A stretch of 64,000 nt of DNA from Allobosea sp. UNC402CLCol (GTDB lineage: Bacteria > Pseudomonadota > Alphaproteobacteria > Rhizobiales > Beijerinckiaceae), in assembly GCF_000745475.1 (NCBI RefSeq), contig NZ_JQJJ01000009.1:496001-560000 (forward strand), written 5' to 3'. This document shows positions 17,811 through 25,200 of this stretch, piece after piece. The first letter of the stretch is position 1. Each line of letters opens with the position of its first letter. The notes beneath the pieces are model-generated. The model was given only the letters and a program-made list of their open reading frames with translations. It ran no database searches and was not told the DNA's origin. The position numbers were made by a program, and so were the translations under genes.

Positions 17811-18383
17811 GTGTCACCCGACCCGTTGAACCGGGATTGTTTCTTCCCACCGAAGCTTTCCACCTATGAGCAGGCGGCGCGCGGTTTCTCCGCGCAGGGC
17901 CAGAACGGCGGCATGTCCCATGTCCAGCGCGTCCATCTGAGCGTCGGCCAGAATTATTATCGCTTCTGCGATGCGGCCCGCTTCGCCAGCGATCCGCTGC
18001 GCGCCACCGCCGGCGGCTGGTGGGCGGATCACGAGGTCTTCAGCAAGGTCAGGAGCGTGGCGGGCCGCTCGGCGACCATGGCGCGCTATGCCCAGGGCCT
18101 GGGCGAGGCCACGCTGAGCTACGCCGCCAAGCTCTATTTCGCGATTCCCTATGAATGGGGCGATTGCGGCGTCATCGTCGTCGCAAGGCTCACCGACCGG
18201 ATCGACGCCTTTCGCGGCCGCGGCCTGACCGCCTATCTCGGCGGCGCCGACGCCCGTGACGGCGGGGCGAAATACACGCCGATCCAGGACCCGACGATTT
18301 CGCAACTCTTCATTCCCGAATTGCATCTGTATTTCGGGCGCGCCTTCTCTATCGTCCGGCAGGGGCCGGCCTCCACCTTCTGA
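17811..18383 (+). CDS. Uncharacterised 190-residue protein in the D-carbamoylase operon
   Basis: I do not recognise this protein. It starts at a GTG (17811) five bases after the carbamoylase stop, with GGGAGGA just upstream, so it is surely translated with that enzyme. It has no signal peptide or membrane span. Visible features are YYRFCDAARF near residue 50, GGWWADHEVF near residue 70, an AIPYEWGDCGVIVVARL core near 120, and IPELHLYFG near the end. The aromatic-rich spacing (YRF ... GGWW ... EWG) loosely recalls compact single-domain enzymes, including some ADP-ribosyl-transferase-like folds, but that is a weak impression. Its role in N-carbamoyl or D-amino-acid metabolism is open. Confidence 0.8.
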   Translation: MSPDPLNRDCFFPPKLSTYEQAARGFSAQGQNGGMSHVQRVHLSVGQNYYRFCDAARFASDPLRATAGGWWADHEVFSKVRSVAGRSATMARYAQGLGEATLSYAAKLYFAIPYEWGDCGVIVVARLTDRIDAFRGRGLTAYLGGADARDGGAKYTPIQDPTISQLFIPELHLYFGRAFSIVRQGPASTF

Positions 18384-18429
18384 ACGGCGTCGCCATCGCC
18401 TTTGCTCAATGGCCTGCGGAGTAGTTTCG

Positions 18430-19593
18430 ATGACCCACGACATTATCCTCAAAGGCGGCCGGGTCATCGACCCCTCGCAGAAGCATGACGGCATCCTCGA
18501 CGTCGCCTTCACGGACGGCAAGGTCTCCGGCTTCGGCAAGGATCTGAAGGGGGCGAAGGAGATCCGCGACGTCTCCGGCTACATCGTCACGCCCGGCCTG
18601 ATCGACCTGCACACCCATGTCTATTGGGGCGGCACCTCGCTCGGCATCGACGCCGACGAGTTCTGCCGCCTGTCGGGTGTCACCACCTCCGTCGACACCG
18701 GCTCGGCCGGCCCCGGCAACTGGGCGGGCTTCCGCAAGCATGTCATCGAGCCGAGCCAGGCGCGCATCCTCGCCTATCTCCACGTCTCGCATGCCGGCAT
18801 CTACGGCTTCGACCACCGCGTCATGGTCGGCGAGAGCGGCGACATGCGCCTGATGAACCCGATCGACTGCGCCGAGGTCGCCGACAAGAACCGCGACTAC
18901 ATCGTCGGCATCAAGGTTCGCGTCGGCCTGCATGCCTCGGGCGACCAGGGCACCAAGCCGCTCAACATCGCCCTGCAGGTGGCCGAAGAGGTCGGCATGC
19001 CGCTGATGTGCCATATCGACCATCCGCCGCCATCCTATGAGGAAGTCCTTGCCATGCTCAGGCCGGGCGACGTGCTGACGCACGCCTTCCGCCCCTTCCC
19101 GAACGCCCCCTGCACGGCGCAGGGCACGGTGAAGCCGGAGGTGGTGGCCGCCCGCAAGCGCGGCGTGATCTTCGATATCGGCCACGGCAAGGGCTCGTTC
19201 TCCTTCAAGACGACGCGCGCCATGCTCGCCAACGGCTTCGAGCCGGACGTGATCTCGTCGGACGTTCACAAGCTCTGCATCGACGGCCCGGCCTTCGACC
19301 AGGTCACCACCATGTCGAAATTCCTCTGCATGGGCATGAGCCTGAACAATGTCGTCGCCGCTTCGACGGTGAACGCCGCCATGGCGCTGAAGCGCCCGGA
19401 ATACGGCTCGCTCAAGGTCGGTTCGCTCGGCGACGCGACGATCCTGACCGTCAAGGAAGGCAAGTTCGACTATGTCGACGTGGTCGGCGAGCACCTGATT
19501 GGTGACAGGAAGTTCGTCTCCGAGGGCGTCGTGCTCAAGGGCAAGTGGTGGCACCCGAAGCGGACCAGCAAGTTCCCGAAGGTCGCGGCGTAA
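18430..19593 (+). CDS. COG3964 amidohydrolase/deacetylase-family metallohydrolase
   Basis: 387 residues of the amidohydrolase superfamily with a complete binuclear metal site: His61 and His63 (LIDLHTHVYWG), carbamylatable Lys162 (GIKVRVG), His195 (CHIDHPP), His218 (LTHAFRP) and Asp278 (SSDVH). This pattern is COG3964, often misnamed dihydroorotase. A characterised Agrobacterium member, Atu3266, hydrolyses acetyl-(R)-mandelate and related alpha-acyloxy carboxylates. Enantioselective removal of an N- or O-acyl group would suit its position after a D-carbamoylase. The ATG at 18430 is chosen because upstream codons run through the preceding gene out of frame. Confidence 0.87.
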   Translation: MTHDIILKGGRVIDPSQKHDGILDVAFTDGKVSGFGKDLKGAKEIRDVSGYIVTPGLIDLHTHVYWGGTSLGIDADEFCRLSGVTTSVDTGSAGPGNWAGFRKHVIEPSQARILAYLHVSHAGIYGFDHRVMVGESGDMRLMNPIDCAEVADKNRDYIVGIKVRVGLHASGDQGTKPLNIALQVAEEVGMPLMCHIDHPPPSYEEVLAMLRPGDVLTHAFRPFPNAPCTAQGTVKPEVVAARKRGVIFDIGHGKGSFSFKTTRAMLANGFEPDVISSDVHKLCIDGPAFDQVTTMSKFLCMGMSLNNVVAASTVNAAMALKRPEYGSLKVGSLGDATILTVKEGKFDYVDVVGEHLIGDRKFVSEGVVLKGKWWHPKRTSKFPKVAA

Positions 19594-19598
19594 CTTTC

Positions 19599-20114
19599 AT
19601 GTCACGCGAAACGGGCTGGCGCCGCATGGCGCCTGCCGATCTGCCGGCCGTGTTGCGGATCGCGGCCGTTGTCCACCCATCCTATCCCGAGGACGAAGCC
19701 GTCTTCGCCGAGCGGTTGCGGCTTGCCGGCGAAGGCTGCCATGTCCTGGAGGGCGAGGGCGAGGGCGGGGCGCTGCTCGGCTATCTCGTCAGCCATCCCT
19801 GGCCGGCCGGCGAGATCCCTGCGCTCAACTCCCGGCTCGGCGCCGTTCCGGACGGTCAGGCGAACTGGTATCTGCACGATCTCGCTGTGCTGCCCGAAGG
19901 ACGCGGAGCGGGGGCTGGCGGCCGGATCGTTGCGGAGCTCGCCCGCCGGCTCGGGCAGGCCGGCTACCGAAGCCTCTCGCTGGTGGCGGTGAACGGCTCT
20001 ACAAGCTTCTGGCGGCGTCAGGGATTTGCCGTTGTTGCAGAGCCCGCGCTGGCCGGGAAGCTGGCGACTTACGATGAAGCGGCCTGCTATATGCGCCGCG
20101 ACCTAAAGGACTGA
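19599..20114 (+). CDS. GNAT-family N-acetyltransferase
   Basis: 171 residues with the GNAT fold: acetyl-CoA loop LPEGRGAGAGGRIVAELARR near residues 95-113, and the C-terminal strand/helix LVAVNGSTSFWRRQGFAVV. It starts five bases after the COG3964 stop, so it belongs to the same operon. In D-amino-acid pathways, N-acetyltransferases can inactivate excess D-amino acids, which is a possible role here (inference). The open frame extends 18 codons upstream into the previous gene; the ATG at 19599 is preferred. Confidence 0.85.
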   Translation: MSRETGWRRMAPADLPAVLRIAAVVHPSYPEDEAVFAERLRLAGEGCHVLEGEGEGGALLGYLVSHPWPAGEIPALNSRLGAVPDGQANWYLHDLAVLPEGRGAGAGGRIVAELARRLGQAGYRSLSLVAVNGSTSFWRRQGFAVVAEPALAGKLATYDEAACYMRRDLKD

Positions 20115-20153
20115 CGCGACAGGCGTCGGCGAAGGACTGAGGAGAAAGATGCC

Positions 20154-20612
20154 ATGAGCGCCGATGACAGGCTGAAGGAACTGGGGCTGACCTTGCCGGA
20201 GGTGCCGACGCCGGTCGCGACCTATGTCAGCTTCAAGCAGGTCGGCGACATGATCTATCTCTCCGGTCAGGGTCCCAAGCGCGCCGACGGCACCTATCCG
20301 ACCGGCAAGGTCGGCGCCGACGTCACGATCGAGCAGGCCTATGAGCATGCCAAGCAGACCGGCCTCGGCCTGCTCGCGGCGATGAAGAAGGCGGCGGGCT
20401 CCCTCGACAAGGTCGAGATCGTCAAGCTGCTCGGCATGGTCAATGCAGCGCCCGATTTCTCGGACCATCCCAAGGTCATCAATGGCTGCTCCGACCTGTT
20501 CGTCGCCGTGCTCGGCGACCGGGGCCGCCACGCCCGCTCGGCCGTCGGCATGGGCTCGCTGCCGAACCGGATGACCGTCGAGATCGAGGTTATCGTGAAG
20601 GTGCACCCATGA
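20154..20612 (+). CDS. RidA/YjgF-family imine deaminase
   Basis: 152 residues of the Rid family (YjgF branch with the slightly longer N-terminus). The conserved C-terminal segment RHARSAVGMGSLPNRMTVEIE contains the arginine that binds the substrate carboxylate. RidA enzymes hydrolyse reactive 2-aminoacrylate and other enamines made by PLP-dependent dehydratases. The ATG of the following PLP enzyme overlaps its TGA (ATGA). That pairing argues that the neighbour releases 2-aminoacrylate, as a serine dehydratase would. Confidence 0.9.
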   Translation: MSADDRLKELGLTLPEVPTPVATYVSFKQVGDMIYLSGQGPKRADGTYPTGKVGADVTIEQAYEHAKQTGLGLLAAMKKAAGSLDKVEIVKLLGMVNAAPDFSDHPKVINGCSDLFVAVLGDRGRHARSAVGMGSLPNRMTVEIEVIVKVHP

Positions 20613-21730
20613 GCGTCACCGCGACCACCTCCAGGGCCGTCGACCAGCCGGCCGCGACCCCTCTCGCGGCCGAGATCGCCCGCATTTACGGCACCCCTGC
20701 CGTCGTGATCGACCTCGACAAGGTCGATGCCAACATCGCCCGTCTCCAGGCCGCCTGTGATGCGGCCGGCGTCGCCAACCGCCCGCATATCAAGACGCAT
20801 AAATCGCCCGAGCTGGCGCGGCTCCAGGTCGAGGCCGGCGCGCGCGGCATCACCTGCCAGAAGCTCGGCGAGGCCGAGGTGATGGCCGATGGCGGCATCG
20901 ACGACATCCTGATCAGCTACAACATCCTCGGCGAGGAGAAGCTGGGCCGCCTCGGCGCGCTCCAGCGCCGCGTCCGCATGATCGTCGCCGCCGACAACCC
21001 CGTCACCATCTCTGGCCTGCCGCGTGCCGGCGAGATCGCAGGCCGTGATCTGGAAGTCGTCATCGAATGCGACACCGGCCGCAAGCGCGCCGGCGTCGAG
21101 ACCCCGAACGAGGCGGTCGAGTTGGCGAAGATGGTCGCGGCCTCGCCCGGCCTGCGCTTCGCCGGCTTCCTGATGTACCCGCCGGAGGATGGCTGGGAGC
21201 GCACGCAGGTCTTCCTCGACACCGCCAATGCCGGCCTGCGCGATGCCGGCCTCAAGGCCGACATCGTCTCGACCGGCGGCTCGCCCAACATCCCCAACAT
21301 GGGCAAGCTCAAGGGCGCGACCGAGCATCGCTCGGGCACCTCGATCTTCAACGACCGCATGCAGATGGCGGCCGGGGTCGCGACGCTCGATGATTGCGCG
21401 CTGACCGTCTACGCCACGGTGGTGAGCCGGGCGGCGCCCGAGCGCGGCATCCTCGATTCCGGCTCGAAGACGCTGACCAGCGACAAGGGCGGTCTCGACG
21501 GCCATGGGCTGATCCTCGAATATCCTCGCGCGAAGATCGCGCAATTCGCCGAGGAGCATGGCTTCCTCGATCTCTCCGGCACGAACGAGCGTCCCGTCGT
21601 CGGCGAGGTCGTGCGTGTCGTGCCGAACCATGTCTGCGTCGTCGTCAACATGGTCGACCGGCTGATCACGGTGCGGGGCGACAAGCTGATCGGGGAACTG
21701 CCGGTCGCGGCGCGGGGGAAGCTGACCTGA
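20609..21730 (+). CDS. PLP-dependent D-threonine aldolase / D-serine dehydratase family enzyme
   Basis: 373 residues. The N-terminal alanine-racemase-like barrel carries the PLP lysine in RPHIKTHKSPE (Lys62), and the C-terminal beta domain has the zinc pair His341 and Cys343 (PNHVCVVV). The family splits D-threonine to glycine and acetaldehyde, or dehydrates D-serine to pyruvate. The His-x-Cys zinc pair resembles eukaryotic D-serine dehydratase more than the His-x-Asp of well-known D-threonine aldolases, and the coupled RidA gene supports dehydratase chemistry (inference). It is the last gene of the catabolic block. Confidence 0.88.
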   Translation: MSVTATTSRAVDQPAATPLAAEIARIYGTPAVVIDLDKVDANIARLQAACDAAGVANRPHIKTHKSPELARLQVEAGARGITCQKLGEAEVMADGGIDDILISYNILGEEKLGRLGALQRRVRMIVAADNPVTISGLPRAGEIAGRDLEVVIECDTGRKRAGVETPNEAVELAKMVAASPGLRFAGFLMYPPEDGWERTQVFLDTANAGLRDAGLKADIVSTGGSPNIPNMGKLKGATEHRSGTSIFNDRMQMAAGVATLDDCALTVYATVVSRAAPERGILDSGSKTLTSDKGGLDGHGLILEYPRAKIAQFAEEHGFLDLSGTNERPVVGEVVRVVPNHVCVVVNMVDRLITVRGDKLIGELPVAARGKLT

Positions 21731-21751
21731 CTGAAGCGCATCCGCATTTTC

Positions 21752-21782
21752 TTCAAGCGAAGCGGCGGCCGCTTCGCTTGAA
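21752..21782. repeat. Perfect 14/3/14 hairpin between convergent genes
   Basis: TTCAAGCGAAGCGG at 21752-21765 and CCGCTTCGCTTGAA at 21769-21782 are perfect reverse complements around CGG. It lies between the stops of the PLP enzyme (plus) and the beta-helix protein (minus). There is no T-run on either strand, so it is best read as a bidirectional 3'-end hairpin or a dispersed palindromic repeat. Confidence 0.7.
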
Positions 21783-21793
21783 CATGCTCAGGC

Positions 21794-22360
21794 TCAATTC
21801 TGCAGGATCTTCGATCCTTTGATCGTGACATGTCCGGACGCCTTGGCTTCGAGGTGTCCGGAGGCCTTGAGCGTGACGTCCCGTCCGTGAAGCTCGACGC
21901 TGCCGTCCTTCTTCAGGTCCAGCCTGGCATCGCCGCTTTTCAGCACCATCGCGTTGGCGCTTTCGACCAGAAGCGTCTTGCTGACCGCGACCGTCATCTC
22001 CTTGCCGGAGGTGACGGCGAGGCTCTGTCCGCTATCGATCTTGCAGCCCACGGCCGCCGTGACGTTGAAACTGCGTGTTTCGAACGAGGCTTCATGGCCG
22101 CTGCTGATGCGCAAACGGTTGCCGACAACGAGGCTGGCATTGGCGCCTGCGATCACGGCAAGGTTGGCGCCTGCGGTCAGCGTCATCGCGCTGCCGGCCG
22201 TGAGCGAGATCCCGAGCCCGCAATTGACGGTCAGCGAGCCCGGCGCGTTGATGACGACATTGCCGCCCCGGTCTGCCGAAATCGCCTGCAGCAAGGCTGC
22301 GACCTGCGTCTCCAGCGTGGCGATGCGCTTCTGGAGGGCTTCGTTGTCCCGATCGGCCAT
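21794..22360 (-). CDS. Stand-alone beta-helical repeat protein resembling the gp5/VgrG spike C-terminus
   Basis: 188 residues. Residues 5-28 form a short coiled coil (ALQKRIATLETQVAALLQAI). The rest is a run of about ten-residue strand repeats with alternating small and hydrophobic residues (GSLTVNCGLGISLTAGSAMT, LTAGANLAVIAG, SFNVTAAVGCKIDSG, DVTLKASGHLEAKASGHV). This is the look of the trimeric beta-helix or needle of phage gp5 and T6SS VgrG C-terminal domains. No signal peptide, OB-fold or secretion-system gene accompanies it. Its function is unknown; a trimeric fibre with an N-terminal coiled-coil trimeriser is the likely structure. Confidence 0.75.
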   Translation of the reverse strand: MADRDNEALQKRIATLETQVAALLQAISADRGGNVVINAPGSLTVNCGLGISLTAGSAMTLTAGANLAVIAGANASLVVGNRLRISSGHEASFETRSFNVTAAVGCKIDSGQSLAVTSGKEMTVAVSKTLLVESANAMVLKSGDARLDLKKDGSVELHGRDVTLKASGHLEAKASGHVTIKGSKILQN

Positions 22361-22386
22361 CGCATTCCCCGCTTATTGGATGACAG

Positions 22387-22403
22387 GGTGACGAAACGTC
22401 ACC
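22387..22403. promoter_or_regulatory. Inverted repeat upstream of the beta-helix gene
   Basis: GGTGACG at 22387-22393 and CGTCACC at 22397-22403 form a perfect 7/3/7 repeat, 27 bases before the start of the gene at 21794-22360 and 40 bases after the DUF1028 stop. It has no T-run on the minus strand. It could be an operator for the beta-helix gene or a 3' hairpin of the upstream operon. Confidence 0.4.
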
Positions 22404-22442
22404 TTATCACGCGACAGGCTTGGCGAGAATGCGCTCCGCGGC

Positions 22443-23171
22443 TCAGCTCTCCGGATGCCGCGCGTTCCAGTTCGCCGCATATTCCGCGCAGAGCCGGTCG
22501 AGTTCGGCCCTGTCGGTGACGCCGGCAGGGCGGCTGCGCGAGGGCGAGGCCTGCTGGAACGGCACGGAGCGCTGATGCGCCACCCGCCAGAGCCGGCGCA
22601 GCTCCGCCAGCGGATCGGCATGATCGTCGACGCGGATGTCGAAGCTCGGCACCGGCTCGCCGTTCCAGATGCGGATGGCGGCCGATTGCCGGCCACGCTT
22701 GTCGCCGCCGGCCTTCTCGCCGGCTTCGAGCGCGACCAGGAGCCGTTCGTCGAAATCGAGGCCGGATGCCGCGATATAGGCCTTCAGCGTCTGCTGCACG
22801 ACCTCCGGCCCCGCCAGCATGTTGCCGGCGACCGAGACCTGCGGCCCGTCCACCGCACCGCACCAGTCGATGCAGGCCGCACCCGTGTGAGCGGCGATCT
22901 TGCCGTCGCGGTCGATGACATGGAGCTGGCGATGGGCACGGCCCTCGTCGGCCGCCGTCAGCGTCGCGACGATCTCGAGAGCCGAGCGACCTTCCTGCAG
23001 CAGCTTCAACCCGTCGACGCCATAGAGCGGATTGACGAAGGCCTGCGTCGCGATGGCGCCGATCCGGCCGCCGCCATAGGGCACGCGCGCGCCGACGGCG
23101 AAGGCGCAGGTCGAGACGGCGACGCCATAGGCGCCGGTCGCGGCGTCGCGGGCGACGATGGACCAGGTCAT
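22443..23171 (-). CDS. DUF1028 protein (Ntn-hydrolase-like)
   Basis: 242 residues. It begins with the family signature MTWSIVARDAATGAYGVAVST and continues through the ARVPYGGGRIGAIATQAFVNPLYG segment, both hallmarks of DUF1028. The family is predicted to have an Ntn-hydrolase-like fold and often neighbours peptide transport or peptidase genes; its reaction is not established to my knowledge. Here it follows a gamma-glutamyltransferase homologue, itself an Ntn hydrolase, and a peptide-type ABC importer. This suggests processing of an imported amide or peptide. Confidence 0.87.
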   Translation of the reverse strand: MTWSIVARDAATGAYGVAVSTCAFAVGARVPYGGGRIGAIATQAFVNPLYGVDGLKLLQEGRSALEIVATLTAADEGRAHRQLHVIDRDGKIAAHTGAACIDWCGAVDGPQVSVAGNMLAGPEVVQQTLKAYIAASGLDFDERLLVALEAGEKAGGDKRGRQSAAIRIWNGEPVPSFDIRVDDHADPLAELRRLWRVAHQRSVPFQQASPSRSRPAGVTDRAELDRLCAEYAANWNARHPES

Positions 23172-23210
23172 ATGCGGTTCCTCGTTATCCGGTCGATCTC
23201 AGTCTTCCCC

Positions 23211-23314
23211 GTCATCCCGGACAAGCGGCGAAGCCGCACCGATCCGGGATCCATCGAAGGGCGAGGCGCTCTACGATGGCTTCCGGGTCTGCGCTTCGCT
23301 TCGCCCGGAATGAC
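23211..23314. repeat. REP/BIME-like intergenic repeat, copy A
   Basis: The element is bounded by GTCATCCCGG (23211-23220) and CCGGAATGAC (23305-23314), complementary with one mismatch. Inside are further short palindromes and the core GCGCTCTACGATGG at 23266-23279. The same core and the same kind of ends occur in copy B at 27050-27146. The ends also match the hairpin at 33251-33298. This is a dispersed intergenic palindromic family. Confidence 0.75.
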
Positions 23315-23331
23315 GGCAAAACCGGCAGAGC

Positions 23332-25131
23332 TTACCGCCCCGTGGCATAGGCCTGCATCAGACGCGGCGTCGCGGCGGCGCGCAAGAGGCCGTCATCGCC
23401 CGTCTCCGCCGCCGTCAGGCGCCCGACCGTCCAGGCAGGGGCGCGCTCGAGCCTGTGGCCGCGCCGCTCCAGCTCCGCCAAGGCCGCCGCGCCGATGCTC
23501 TCCTCGATCATCAGATGTCCCGGCCGCGAGGTCCGGGGATAGAAGGAGGAGGGGAAATGCTGGGTGTGAAACAGCGGCAGGTCGATGGCTTCCTGCAGGT
23601 TGAGCCCGTGATGGACCCGGCGCAGGAAGAGGCCGAGCTGCCATTGCTCCTGCTGGTCGCCGCCCGGCGTGCCGAAGGCGAGGCGCGGCCGGCCATTCTC
23701 GAAGGCAATGGTCGGCGTCAGTGTCGTGCGCGGCCGCTTGCCCGGCGCAAGCGAAGCCGGCAGGCCCTCTTCCAGCCAGAACATCTGCGCCCGCGAATTG
23801 AGCGGGAAGCCGAGCTCGGGGATGACCGGCGAGGATTGCAGCCAGCCGCCGGACGGCGTCGCCGCGATCATGTTGCCCCATTTGTCGATGACGTCGATAT
23901 GGACGGTGTCGCCCTTGCGCCCGGCCGCGACCATCGAGGCCATGGTCGGCTCGCCGACGCTGGCGCCGCCCTGGGTCGGCTGGGCGATGGCGCCGAGCGC
24001 CTTCAGCGCATGCGCGACCTGCGCCTCGTAGCCGGGCACGATGCCGGGGCGCAGCTCCAGCGAGGCCTGTTCGCCGATCAGCCCGCGCCGGCCGGCGGCA
24101 TAATCCTCCGAGAGCAGCGTCGCGAGCGGCACCGTCACGAAATCCGGGTCGCCGTAATAGGCCTCGCGATCGGCGAAGGCGAGCTTCATCGCCTCGACGA
24201 CATGATGCACGAAGTCGGGGCTCGCCGGACCCATTCCCGCAAGGTCGACGCCCTCCAGGATCTTGAGCGTCTGCAGGAAGGCCGGACCCTGGCCCCAGGG
24301 GCCGATCTTGAAGACCTCCCAGTCGTGATACGTCACCGAGGTCGGCGTCTCGTAGGTCGGCTTGTAATTCGCCATGTCCTGCGCAGTCAGCAGGCCCTTG
24401 TTGCGGCGGCCGGAGGAATCCATCACCTCCTGCGTGCGGCAGAAACGGTCCATCGCCTCGGCGACGAAGCCCTTGTACCAGGAATCATAGGCGGCCTGGA
24501 TCTGCTCCTGCCGGTCGGCGCCTGCGGCCTCCGCCTCGTCGAGGATGCGCCTGTAGGTCGCGGCGGCGGCCTTGTTGGCGAAGAGCTTGCGCGCCTCCGG
24601 CACATTGCCGCCGGGGAGGTAGACCGCGCCGGATGTCGGCCACTCGCCGGTGAAAAGATCGGTGAGCTCCCGGATCGAATCCGAGACGCGCGGCAGCATC
24701 GGGTGGCCGTTCTCGAAATAGCCGATGGCCGGTTCCAGCACCTCGCGCAGCTTGAGCCGGCCATGGTCGCGCAGCAGCGTCATCCAGCCGCCGAAGGCGC
24801 CCGGAACGACGGTCGCGAGCAGGCCGGAGCCGGGGATCATATCGAGGCCGAGTGCCTTGTAGGCCGCGATGGTTGCCGCCTGCGGGGCGGGTCCCTGCGC
24901 GCAGAGCGTCTCGACCTTCTTCGTCTCGGCCGAATAGAACACGGCCGGCATGTCGCCGGCCGGGCCGACGAGATGCGGCTCCACCACTTGCAGCACGAAG
25001 GCGGCGGCGGCGCAGGCGTCGAAGGCGTTGCCGCCCTTCTCCAGCATCGCCATGCCCGACGCGGTCGCGAGCCAATGCGTCGAGGTGACGACACCGAAGG
25101 TGCCGAGGATTTCGGGGCGCGTGGTGAACAT
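23332..25131 (-). CDS. Gamma-glutamyltransferase family protein
   Basis: 599 residues, the normal length for the family. It contains the N-terminal GMAMLEKGGNAFDACAAAAF motif and the autoprocessing site with nucleophile Thr409 in KGDTVHIDVIDKWGNMIA. The later TLTPTIAFENGRPRLAFGTPGGD motif is also typical. Such Ntn hydrolases cleave into two subunits and hydrolyse or transfer gamma-glutamyl groups, e.g. of glutathione, or cephalosporin side chains. No signal peptide is evident, so it may act in the cytoplasm on imported substrates. It lies downstream of an ABC importer and upstream of DUF1028. Confidence 0.9.
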   Translation of the reverse strand: MFTTRPEILGTFGVVTSTHWLATASGMAMLEKGGNAFDACAAAAFVLQVVEPHLVGPAGDMPAVFYSAETKKVETLCAQGPAPQAATIAAYKALGLDMIPGSGLLATVVPGAFGGWMTLLRDHGRLKLREVLEPAIGYFENGHPMLPRVSDSIRELTDLFTGEWPTSGAVYLPGGNVPEARKLFANKAAAATYRRILDEAEAAGADRQEQIQAAYDSWYKGFVAEAMDRFCRTQEVMDSSGRRNKGLLTAQDMANYKPTYETPTSVTYHDWEVFKIGPWGQGPAFLQTLKILEGVDLAGMGPASPDFVHHVVEAMKLAFADREAYYGDPDFVTVPLATLLSEDYAAGRRGLIGEQASLELRPGIVPGYEAQVAHALKALGAIAQPTQGGASVGEPTMASMVAAGRKGDTVHIDVIDKWGNMIAATPSGGWLQSSPVIPELGFPLNSRAQMFWLEEGLPASLAPGKRPRTTLTPTIAFENGRPRLAFGTPGGDQQEQWQLGLFLRRVHHGLNLQEAIDLPLFHTQHFPSSFYPRTSRPGHLMIEESIGAAALAELERRGHRLERAPAWTVGRLTAAETGDDGLLRAAATPRLMQAYATGR

Positions 25132-25200
25132 GGGTGTATCCAGTCGTGGAAAGTGGTCGGTGCGGTGTCAGCGGCGAGGGCCGGGCGTGGCTGGCGTCAT

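Noticed and set aside
18430..19593. Calling the COG3964 enzyme a D-hydantoinase or dihydroorotase
   Set aside because: The metal ligands and motifs follow COG3964 (LHTHVYWG, SSDVH), not the hydantoinase pattern, and a characterised member is an acyl-ester hydrolase.
21794..22360. Evidence for a type VI secretion system or prophage
   Set aside because: Only the needle-like protein is present. No sheath, baseplate, ClpV, capsid or integrase gene is in the window.
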